64,000 nucleotides of DNA, from positions 43,308,358-43,372,357 of the forward strand of contig OW388300.1 in NCBI GenBank assembly GCA_936450465.1, written 5' to 3'. A program made the translations under genes and the position numbers. This stretch comes from Gibbula magus (Eukaryota; Mollusca; Gastropoda; Trochida; Trochidae). Below, in pieces: positions 49,287-61,100 of the stretch; position 1 is the stretch's first letter, and every line of letters begins with the position of its first letter. The notes beneath the pieces were generated by a model. That model had not been told where the DNA came from. It worked only from the letters and a program-made list of their open reading frames with translations, and ran no database searches.

Positions 49287-51712
49287 AGATATACTTTTTA
49301 CTTTGAGCTTAATTTGTATCCCATGAATATGTAACCAACCACAATCAACAATACATTATTTTATAGAAGGGACAACTCTTATTTTACCTACTGAATATCA
49401 ATTAATTAGCCGTAGCTTGACTACACCTGACGCCTAATTAAACCAACCAATCAGAGTGCAGGAGCATCAACGTGTCTCTAATCAATACAAATCATTTCTC
49501 GCATCCTGATTACACAGTATCTGTCGTATTGATCAAGTAGATGCTTCCATTCATAAGTCCGATGTTCATCCATTCTGTGACCGAACATCGGAGCTCACAG
49601 TATTCTGTCTCTACATGTTTTGAAGAGTGAAGTCTCATACTGTACTGGAAACCTTAAAGCTCAAGCGATGTCCTGTATGGATATATTCTGTATGAACATG
49701 GAAATGAAGGGGACTCCATCAATTATCGAAAAGTTTTACCATCATAATTCTGATGGACAGTCAAGACAGTGACTGACCTACAAAAGCCCTGCACACAATG
49801 GAGACACTTCTTGCACAATTGATGGAGACAGTAAGAAGATAACAACAAGGGATTCATGTATGAATTTGAACTGTAAGTACAAGTTACATATTTGTCTATC
49901 AACACAAAAGTTCAAAAGCTCAAGCAGTATTCTGTTTGGACAAGTACACAGATGAGGGAGATGAGTGGACATTCACTCAGTTTCTTATTGACGAATTGGT
50001 TGTCAATGTAGATGTGATCAAATATATATGTCCTTATCAAGTGTTCGCTGGAACACAAATGAGATAGAAAATATTTTCAAAAGTGTTTGTAACATATGCG
50101 AGAGGAAACATTAAAATCTCAAACACAGTGGTCTGTATGGAAGAACAATGAAATAGAGGATATCTGTATTTTCTTGATAAATACTGTGTTTATCTCATCA
50201 CAGTTTTCTACCTCACTCGATGAGATGGATATGGTATTTATCAAGAATTGACAGATATCCTCTATTTATTATATGATGTAATCCTTGTAATTATGCTGTC
50301 ATGTCTTGCTGAGGCTAGGAACATCCCGTCACCAAAGTAACACTGTCATAAGCCAATTCCCTACATCAGACAATTGTTTCATGATGTCAAATTATAACAG
50401 TCACAGTGAAAGTATCGGATATCTTCACTGTAGCTTGATAGACAGTTTATTTCACTGATTATCCCAAGTATTTCAATGATCATTGATGAATTGGATAATC
50501 AAATCAAATGCTCTACAATCAAGAAATTAACATTAACATGTGGATACTTTGTACATATCCAAAGAAGATGGATTTAAAAGCACTCCCATGATTCTAATAA
50601 CCCCATGTTCACAAACCTAATCATAATAGTTAAAAGTTTAACAAATTAGATATTTGACATTTATTTGTAATGAAATTGACAAGACTTTCATGATCGTAAT
50701 ATATTTCAACATTACCGAGTAAGACTTTATCAGTCCAATTCATCATGTTTGGTTTCATATTTAAAGATGACTTTAGAAACAGACTCTCATTATCCTATTG
50801 ATTCTACAAATACAGATTAAAATATAATAAGAATACTTTTAACTACTCTCATGATAGGAATATTTCAGCGACCAAATGTCATTCCAAGTGATCAGGTATT
50901 GTTTCACCCTCATTGAATGATGAATCACTCATTTCCTCTGATATCTGATTAATTATTCACACATTACACAAGAAGCCAGCTGGAAGCGGGATAACAGCAC
51001 AACGTTCCTAACGTCCTGCTTGATGTTACACAGTGTTTCCCCATTACCATGACAGCAGCCATATAAGCTGGAGCCACCATAACAAACCTACTAAACACTT
51101 GTGTATCTATTTGCTTGCTCAGCTCTCAATCAATTCTTCAATACGCAGTTCCATTTGGTGTCAACCGTCAAGACGTGTTTCATCAATCGAGCTTAGATGT
51201 TGATCAGTTTGTGTCTTCATGCATGCGGTAAATGCCTTTCCACGTGTAGCAGAGATGAGAAAATGATTTGATTATTATCTTGATGATGAAAAGGACATCA
51301 TTTCAAGCCTGAACAATGGTGTTTGGGATATGTTTTCAGTAAACTGTGTGGCATGACACGACAAATGACTTTGGAAGATGAAATGTTTGTGATCTTTTTC
51401 AGGAGGACCATGTGACAGGCAGAGTTGAGAAGACATCATGAATGAGATGATCAATTTGTATCAAATTTGTCCTACAATGCCATACCTCTGCCAAACGTGT
51501 GGTCAAGAATTTTCTACTTTTCCCAGCTTTCTGGCCATGGACCGCATAATTTGAATATAAGGAATACCATATTGCTTAATCCACAAGCCAAACTTCATTA
51601 ACTGGATGCTGAAAAATCCTTTTCCAGGTGTCAAATCTTTTAACATCATGAGCCTTGAAAACTGAGAATATACTGATCTTTGGACCTCGATTCTCAACTT
51701 ATTAACTCCCAG
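49287..51712. other. Upstream flank of the ankyrin/Dpy-30 gene
   Basis: AT-rich, no coding text. A fold-back lies at 50151-50269: aatagaggatatctg returns inverted after a 90-bp middle with a second inverted pair (cttgataaatac / gtatttatcaag). An inverted pair of ccgatgttc/gaacatcgg sits at about 49559-49592. Confidence 0.45.
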
Positions 51713-51714
51713 CC

Positions 51715-52134
51715 ATGGAGCTGGAAGACTCCGACATCTACCAGGCCCTTCTGGACAACAACCTGGACTCCCTGAAGAAGCTTCTCCGAGAACAGGACGT
51801 CAACCAGCGTTGTCGGGACGGTCGCTCCTACCTTCACGTCGTGGTTGACCACACCCCGAATATGGACCTGATCCGTGAGATCCTCGCTCACATCGACATC
51901 AGTTTTAGGGATGAGAACGGGGAGACTGCCTTGAACCTGGCCCACATGTACACAAAGATTGACATCTATCAGCTCATCCTGCGGAAGGTTGGTCGTCTGG
52001 TGATGGGGAAGGACCTGCGAGCCATAGAGCACCTGTTTCTACGTGGCTGGGACGCCTGGCCAGTCGATGTGGACAAGATGATGGATGTTAAAATGGACAT
52101 TGCCAAGTTCTTTCAGCAGCTGCCTGACCTTGCT
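51715..52134 (+). CDS. Exon 1 (module 1, exon A), start codon
   Basis: This exon is 140 codons, phase 0, ending in a gtgagt donor. The ATG sits in a strong context (agccATGG). An AG three bases upstream, after a pyrimidine-rich stretch, could be an acceptor for a leader exon, so the 5' UTR may be split. The text opens with an acidic Met-Glu start and two degenerate ankyrin repeats (DGRSYLH near residue 36, NGETALNLA near 68). A long helix with GWDAW at 111-115 follows. Nothing ankyrin-like was seen upstream, so this is taken as the true start. Third codon positions are GC-rich compared with exon 5. Confidence 0.82.
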
Positions 52135-55100
52135 GTGAGTAGTCTTCACTCTGTAGGGAAGTTTATTCTTATTCTGAACATAGTGTGATAATAGGAGTGG
52201 ATGCAAATAATGTACACAAAATAAATGATAACACTTTATTGTCCTCATAAATTGAACATCTTTTTGTGCCCCTGGCACCAAGCAGCCATGTCATTTGGTA
52301 TGATGCGTCCAGGAATCTAACCCCGAGTGATGAATGGACGCTCTACCAACTGAGCTACATCCCTCGAAATGCTTATATTTCAACTTCCAAAATACACATT
52401 GATCAAAACCCAAAGAGCCCTATAAAGATATTCTTCTAAGACTTTTATACCAGATAACATAGGAGTGATATATTTGATATTTGATATAAATTATTGGGTA
52501 ACTGATTTATTATTTATCATATTCTGTTGGTGTTGGATATCAAATTTTGAAATAAGTTTACAATAAGAGATAAAAGCAATTTCTTGTGAAGTTCAGTGCT
52601 ACAGTGAGTATCTCTGCTTCACTTTCAGCTGAAGGTGGAGACTGTACACGAAATGATCCAGCGCAACAACCTGCAGGCTCTCAGGCAGCACCTGACTCAC
52701 CACCAGGTGGCAGTAGCGTGTGACAGGCTGGGGTTACCTCCCCTGCAAAAGGCGGCCATCTTCCAGAGGACATCCATAGTGGAGTTCATCATAGCAGAGT
52801 ACCCAACAACTCTTACTGTTATAGATCATGTAAGTACATTTTCTAAAAGCGCATGAATCAACAAAATTGGGCTAAGCACTTTCTCAAACATACAGTCAAT
52901 TACAGTTTCTGTTGATACAAATCTTACAAAGTTGGGGTTTAACTCTGCTTTCAAGAGTATTTCACTTATATCATGGCTGCTAGTATTATTGCAGGGAGAA
53001 AACCTGCAACACCATGGTGGCTATGCATTGCAGTGAAAGCTGCGAGCATCGGCTGAAAGTAGCAAACCATGGGTGGTACTACGCTGAAATTCAGTTTAGC
53101 ATTGCACCCAAACCTTACTGTGTGTAGAACAGTTCTCTACTGCAGACAAAGTTGCCGAGCTCGTGGCGGGATTCGAACCCTGGACCTCTTGATCCGAAGC
53201 TGAACGTGCTAACCACTGCTCCTTCCCCCACCCACTCCTGATTTATATCATATTCAAGCGAAAATTAAAATGATCTTTGTAGACTGATCTCAGTAGATTT
53301 ACTTTATTGCGCTGCATATAAATTTTGGTCAAAGTGAGTGTTAACAGTTTTTGCATGTACCTCTGTTTCAGACTGGCCGCACTGCCCTGCACTATGCAGC
53401 CTGTATTGAGGACAGTTGTATGTACAATTTCCTGGTAGAGGCTGGGGCTGACAAACATATACAAGATCTTGTGAGTATGAGATAAACTCCTTCTGAAACT
53501 GATCTTGCAGATCCGCCATGCTAGAGGTGAGGTGGGGTGAGTTACGGTTTAATGCCGCTTTCAAGAGTATTTCACATATATCAAGGCTACTAGTATTATT
53601 GCAGGGAGAAAGCCCGCAACACCATGTGGCTATGCATCGCAGTGAAACCTGCGAGCAACGGCTGGAACTAGTGAACCATGGGTGGTACTGCACTGAAATT
53701 CAGTGTAGCATTGCACCCAAACCTTACTGCGTGTAGAACAGTTCTCTACTGCAGACAAAGTTGACGTGCCCCTGTCGGGATTCGAACCTCTTGATCTGAA
53801 GCCGAACGTGCTAACGACTGCGCTATCCCGCCCCCCGCCATGCTAGACAGATGCAGCTTGTTGAACTGGGGAAAAAACCCAGAGACTATCTGCTAGTGCC
53901 TATTGCTCATAGTTGTAACACTGTAACAAAGACCTCAGGATAAAGGAGCCGGTCCAGGACCTGGTTTTAATAATTAAATGGCCAGCGACTCAATAAAGGA
54001 AAAGTGATGAGACACATTCATTAGTGACAGGAAAGCAGGCTTTTTCTGCTGCATATGTTGTTATTGTTATGTTTCTATTCCAATACTCTGGAAATAACGT
54101 GCTTTAAAACCTGACATGAAGAACAGTGACTCTGAATTCAAATATGCTATTACACATCAAGACGATTTGTTCTCAATGACAAGGAACTAAGATAAGAAAT
54201 TTGCAATGACAATGGTCATGTCTTAAGCTCCAGTCCTAAATTAGAAAGTCACCTCTTTTGTAAAACAGTCACTTCCCTCCATTCTGCGCAAAAATTGATT
54301 CAGATTCTTTTTTCAGAGGATAATTTCATAACCATATTTTTTCTGAGTCTGAGTCTATAATGACAAATTTTAACTATTCAAGCATGGCCTGTCGCCCGAG
54401 TTCTACCGGAAGAAGCCTGGCGTGCTGATCCTGAAGGAGGTACAGAGGAGGATCCGCTCCCTCCAGAAACGTCCTCGCATCAACAACTGTTTCAGTCTCA
54501 TTGCCATGATGTCCTCCAAGGATACCAACACCCTCCCCTACTCCGCCGACAACGTTCGCTCACCGTTCCTCAGGTACTCATAAGCACTGGCTTTGAATAG
54601 GTTGAAGTGGTTGAAGTGGTTGAAGAAATAAACACAAGGTTTCCAAAAAGTGGCATGTCTTTTTTTTCAACATTACTCCTGATACAAAAGTAGTACAAAT
54701 AACACCTTGGTAACTAAATTGCAGGAATGACAATTTTGTAATGTGAATTTTGCCATTAGGGTTTATAGAGTGGCATTAGTTAGGGACATCTAGAGCATTA
54801 CTGCACCAAGTGGTGAACTTGTGATGGTTTTAAAATGAGCTGTGGTTATCTTCATCTACATCCAAAGCAGAGTGCTTGTCATGGGAGTTAGCCATTCAGT
54901 AGAACTATTCAACTGTTCAATCAAAGATTATGTAACAACATTTTTTGGTGGTTTGAAAATATGAGTCTATATTCTTGTCAGGTTGGTCAACTTTTTTTCA
55001 TTCTTGTCTCTTTTCAAGGTACAACACAAGCCCTGCCTTGTCTAACACACCAGCCAAAAGAACATCTGCTAACCGAGACTTAATGGCAAAATGGAGGACA

Positions 55101-58100
55101 TTAGTCAGTATCATACCCATCCACTCTCACTTCAAGTCAAGTCGCAAAAACCAGAACAACGAACTATTTGAGGACACAAACCTTTATGAAGCAATAATCA
55201 TGAATGAGAAAGAAGAAGTGCACCATCTTCTTGGCCAGAGCGTGAACACGAACTTGAGGAGCTTGGAAGGTTGGAGTTATCTCCACTTGGCAGTTGCACA
55301 CAGCGCACATAAGGATATTGTACGAATGTTGATAGATCATGTGGACATGACATTAAGGGATGCAGATGGTCTGACTTTCATAGATTTAGCTGTTGTGTCT
55401 TCCGCGCCAAACGATATCATCGAGGAAGTGCAGAGATACATTCTCAGGTGGTTGAAATCAGGGGAGGTCACTCTCACGAAGACTCTTGTCCTCAATGGAT
55501 GGGCTACTTGGCCCTTGGATCTATACAATGAAGAAAGTGCCTCAGATTTGCCAAAGAAATCCATGGACTTCTTGAATTCCATACCAACAATGCAGGTAAC
55601 TGTGAAGGATTAAAGGAAAATTGTAGATGTTAAAAAGATCATCGTATATATATTTGTTTAATCTTAAAAGTAAATCCTCTTTAGGAAATTGTTCATACCT
55701 CTTTTCAACTGTAAAATGTTGATCAATGGAATGATGATGAGTATCAAATTTCACAGTAATCAATGGCAACCTACTCATGCTGTGAATTCTTTCTAACACA
55801 AAAGACTACAACACACATTAACAGGGTTTAAAAAAATGTTCAGTGTCATGACTCATGAACTTACAGCAAATGTTTAGCAAAGTCACAAAGCTGTAGCTAA
55901 GTCAAACTGACAAGGCATCTGCTGTTCAATGAATCAATGACCTCTCACTTACAGATTTTTAAACCCATTAATAAGGTGGTTCATAGCTAGTTGACTTACC
56001 GTATTACAAGGACATATTCACAATAGTCCCACAAAGGGCATCAGAGAAATGATAGTCTATAAGTTAATGGATGCAACATTTCTTTTGGGTTCCAGGAGAC
56101 TATAACCAGCTTCCATCGTTATGTGATGACATGCAACATGAACAAGATCCGGCAACAGCTGACAGGATCCACATCCCAGTTGACCCAGGTGGACCTTCTG
56201 GAGTCATGTGACCAGACAGGATTACCTCCTCTGCACAAAGCAGTCATCTTCCAGTGTGAGAGGGCTGTTCAGATTCTTCTCAACACCTTCATCAATGCAG
56301 TCGACATTTGTGATAATGTGAGTAGAGGTGTCCATAGCTTTAATATCAACTAAAACATCTGCTAAGATTGACTTTAATGCTTCACAAGAGCCATGATGAA
56401 ATTCTGCCAAAGCATTTGTTGCAGATGTAGGCTTTGGAATAATGCAAAGAAATGTTGTTCTTCAGATGGAGCGAACAGCTCTGCACTACGCTGCATGTTT
56501 GGAGGATGATGGGCTAATGTACACAACACTCATTGATGTTGGGGCTGAGAACAATATACCAGATCTTGTGAGTTCTCCTCTAGTAAACAGTTTTTACCCT
56601 TGATACTTATTCAATACTTGTTTGTTACTATGATCAAAGCTGTAACCTAATGACTCTAGTAATGAGAAATCCACTGGGATACCAGATAAGCTGACCAAAA
56701 TTTCAAAAGTTCTGATTGAAGTAATGTCATTCTTATTACAAGAGGTTGGTTGCGAGTTTGAAAGCCGACACTAGTGTGCATTATAGTTGCAATAGTAGGG
56801 CATCCCTCAGATCTTTATTTTCAATTTCCAGTGGGGTTTCACAGCAATGGAGTACAGAGAGATGCCCCACCTCATCAACATGGAGAACATCAGGGACAAC
56901 ATCCTCAAGATGGTGGCCACATCCTCTCCTTCCCAGTCTCTTGTCTGGCCGAGCTGTCTTCTAGGTGAGTCTTTAGAGGGTTTATCAACATCATGCGGTA
57001 AGCTATTACTTGAGTAACCTTTGTGGGGAGAGAATGGGAGAATATCCTTTAGATGGTGACCACTGGCCACATATACCTAGTCTCTTGCATGGCCCAGCAT
57101 CCTCCAAGGTGAATCTTTCACGTTTGTAAAGAGTCGATCAAAACATCAAGTGTCTGCCCTATCTGTCTTCTGGGTGATTGCATATAACCTTTACTAAGGG
57201 CGGCATGGGACAGTGATTAGTGTGTTTAGCATTGGATAAAGATGTCTATGGTTTGTATCTATCAAGCTGCTTTGCATCTCTGATTTAACACACAAATTCT
57301 AATTAGAGCCCAAACAAATGTTTCATAATGCAATTAGGAAACACATCCTTGTGGGGTATAGTCATCACAGCTTTTAAAAATATTGTTGAATGTCGATCAA
57401 TTTTTAGCATTGATTGCAAAGAAACAATCAATAGAAAAATTAAATCAGTTTGGCGAAATCGCATGATTGCATTGATTGTTGATAAGAGTGTATTCACAAA
57501 ACATACACAACTCTACACAAATAATGATTTCTTAGTTTTCAATTTAATGCATAGAATATTGAGGAAGTGCAGAATAAAGCAAAACCTCAGCGCTAGCAGA
57601 CAAAGAATAATCATGAAAAAAATCAATGAAAAATATTCTTCTAATGTTTTGGGATCTATTTTACAATTTTCAGTGTAATACAACAAATCACTCACATTTT
57701 CTCAAAATGTTGGACCTAAATCTTGCACTGGTTTAACCAAATACATACAGAGAAACAATTGTGCTTTCAACAAGCTTAACTTATCTGATACAAATGAACA
57801 AAAAGCATGCAGAGCTCTCAAAATCTCCTCTATCTCAATTTGTCAAATGGAACTACCCCATGCTAATAGTACAGGAATCTATTACTCAGTTAAGAAGTGG
57901 GATACCATACAAACAGACTGGGAACTAATAGAAGGCTGAATCTAACACCCTGACATGACCCATTATCATGATCTTGTGTTACCTGACCCTACATGCATTG
58001 TCCGAGGTAACAGTAGTAATGATTGAGATGCCCCTCTCACGATTTATTGTCTGATACTACTAAATCAATCAGTGTAAAACCATTCTGAGTGACCAATTAA

Positions 58101-61100
58101 AAGGAATTTAAACTTATTCTGGGAATCCTTGAAATGATCCGAGATTGGCTACTGATTAAAATTAGAGTAACTGGGAATAGTGGAATGAAACAAGGAGGAT
58201 CTCTTTGCCCCTATCTTTTATCATATTGAGTTGACAAGAATCATGCAAACAGGCCAGCTTCTCTTACAAAATTCACTCTCAATGAAAGAATAATTTCTCT
58301 CCAAAGGGGTTAACCATTTCATATTTCAACTCGGGGTAAAACAAGGGAGATCTCTTTGCCCCTAACTGTTATCACATTAAGTTGACAAATCACAAACTGC
58401 ATGCAAGCAGGTCAGGTACTCTTACAAAGATCAATGCAAACTTCAACAGCCCATTTCTTGTCGCTTATCGAAACAAGAGCTTAGTCTCCCAGGTGCCGCC
58501 ATTGTAAGTTGAAAACCTACGAGCTTTGATAATCCTCAAGATAGAATACAATAGACCAAACTGAGAAATGCTGAACTGATAACAGCTTACTGAGAGCTGG
58601 TAATGAAATTTAATGGGAACAAGGACATTCTTTGAAAACACAATTTTTCTTCTACTAGTTCTTTTTGCATTGAAAGGAGGCAACTAATTATATGAACATA
58701 CGTTGTTTGGGACGATGGTTTTTAACAATATTTTCAAGACAAGTAAGCTGGTACCTGCTGGTAGAGATCAACTAAAAGAACCTAACAAATATTATTAAAA
58801 GTAACATCCCTGCATCTATTTACTCTCAAATCTAAAAACCAGTGTTTTCATCAAAACAGAAATATCTTTCCATCTGAATCTTCAATACGAAAACTAGAAT
58901 ATTAGAACATTTTCAACCAATAAAACAAGTCTATCATATCAATGGAAAATTCATAAGAATAAAATCTCTTTAGCTTGATCCATAGCATATCAAAGACTCG
59001 AATTTCGACACAAGTAATCCACTGCGATCACTACGATGATTCTAGATAACATTTCAAACTAGAAGGCGGCAGCGTGTGTTCACTTAAGACCTCACACTGT
59101 CAGCAAGCCCCCTGGTCCCTACAATAGGACCCATCAAGCATGCAGAGTACATTTACCTGATCACAGGCTGATAACAATAGACAGGTTGAGCTCACTATCA
59201 CTACCTGTGTCGGGCTATCACATGGCCACGCTATAAATAGATTATTGTGGCTCTCCCGTCACTAAGGTAAACATCTCCTGTAGCAACCAACCTCCGCTAA
59301 ATTCAATGGTCTCTCTCGTTTGGCTTTTACGGAGAGAAAACAGAGAGGGAGAGTTGACGTTGAAGTGATTATTAGAGACAATAGGCTGCTAACGAGCCTA
59401 GGAATTACCTGTGATTTGAGACAGGTAGGCATTGTAATTCAAGGTGATGAGGGATCAGGGGGATTTATTGAGGGAAGGTGTCACTTTCAACTAGCATGGA
59501 TCAGTGCTTGACGACGTGACGATACAGGCAGGTGTAACTGTGGGAAGCACCTGTTCATCTCATACTTACCTTGTTACCTGGGTCTAGTGTTTATCCTACC
59601 TGATATGAACACATTTAGGATAATTCTCATTAATTGTAGCAATCTTTGTTTTGATCTGGGTCATTGAATGACATTATTTACTGTCAATGAAGTTATTATC
59701 CGAGGTGAAGTGTTAATACCCATGACTGACAGAGTAATACTTTTTTTTGGTTTTGATTATCAAATAGCTGATATCATAATCAAGGTTTCAGCATTAATAC
59801 ACACTTTTAGTGTTCTACCTGATATTAGAACTAGACACTAGTTTTATAACGTCAATCTCTTTAATCGTAGCAATCTTTATTTTGCTCTGGATCATTAAGT
59901 AACAGCTTATATGTTATCCTTCTTGTAATCCAATTTACTCATTATCTTGTAAATGACATATTTAGCTTGTAATATGGTCAACACAGCGATAATTAGTGGA
60001 TCATATCAGAAGCTAGTTCTAATTATATTTCTAAACTGGATAATTCCAGAGAATCGTGTAAGAATATACCTTTTCAATAGGTCGATCCAGGAAAATGTTT
60101 AAGGTTGGGAGGGGGTTAACTTTGGGGTCCATCAAAATTACATGCAGTTGATGATATAAGCAAATCACATTCCTTTCACTTTCAGATCAGGGGGTGAAAA
60201 ATCTTTCAGTGTCAATAAGCCACACACAGCAGTTTTTTTCCACAAAGTCAAAGTAGCTTGTTCATAGCTCTAGAAACTTCTTAAGCCCATTTTAACACAT
60301 GGGCTATGACCAAACAAAGCAATTCTTTAATGTTTCAAGAATAAGGACCCTGGTCTAGAAGTCCACACATTTTTCTAGAAAACTGTTTTGTAAAAGAGTC
60401 GAATCACTGTTGTTAGTGTCAGGCAAGGCAAGTCCAAGGCAAATCTTGGTAGGCCAGAGGCCCGAGACTTACAGAGTTTTCTAACCCCTACAGATTCAAG
60501 AATGGAGGACAGTAAACTGTACAAAGCTATCCAGGACGACAACAAGGATGAAGTGGAGAATCTCCTCACAGCTGGAGAAGATGCAAACATCCGCGACAAG
60601 GACGGCAAATCTCTCCTCCATGTTGCCGCCTCCAAATTCAACAAGGACATTGTCAAGGCTTTGCTAAAATGGATGACAGGGACGGCGAGGGACGAAAAGG
60701 GAGATAACTTCGTGAGTGCAGTGGCAGCGGAGGGGAAGACTGAGGAAGCGAAAGAGTTGCGGAAGTTGTTCCTGAGTCATGTTCTGGAGGAGGGCAACGT
60801 GGAGAAGGCAGAGAAGATGTTGATGGAAGGATGGGACGAGTGGGATGATGTCACCGTCGATGAAGCCAAGGAGAAATCAGAGGAGCTTGGAGATTTCTTT
60901 GGCAGGGTGCAAGGAAACCAGGTGAGACTCTTATAGTGTCTTGATCAGGGAGCTTATCCTTAAATCACTTGGGGCATCAGGTAAAACCATATCATACCAT
61001 TTTGATTCTGTTGTGGTCATCATAAATTACATAAACGACCCTCTGGATCCGCCACTGTCAATGGTGACCAAAGAAAAGACAAAAGAAAATATAGGGTGAG

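Noticed and set aside
52290..52366. Possible minus-strand tRNA gene
   Set aside because: A and B boxes are present but the acceptor and T stems do not pair; best explained as a SINE head.
55542..55799. Minus-strand frames opposite ankyrin exons (also 51694-52032 and 60375-60656)
   Set aside because: Antisense shadows of well-supported exons.
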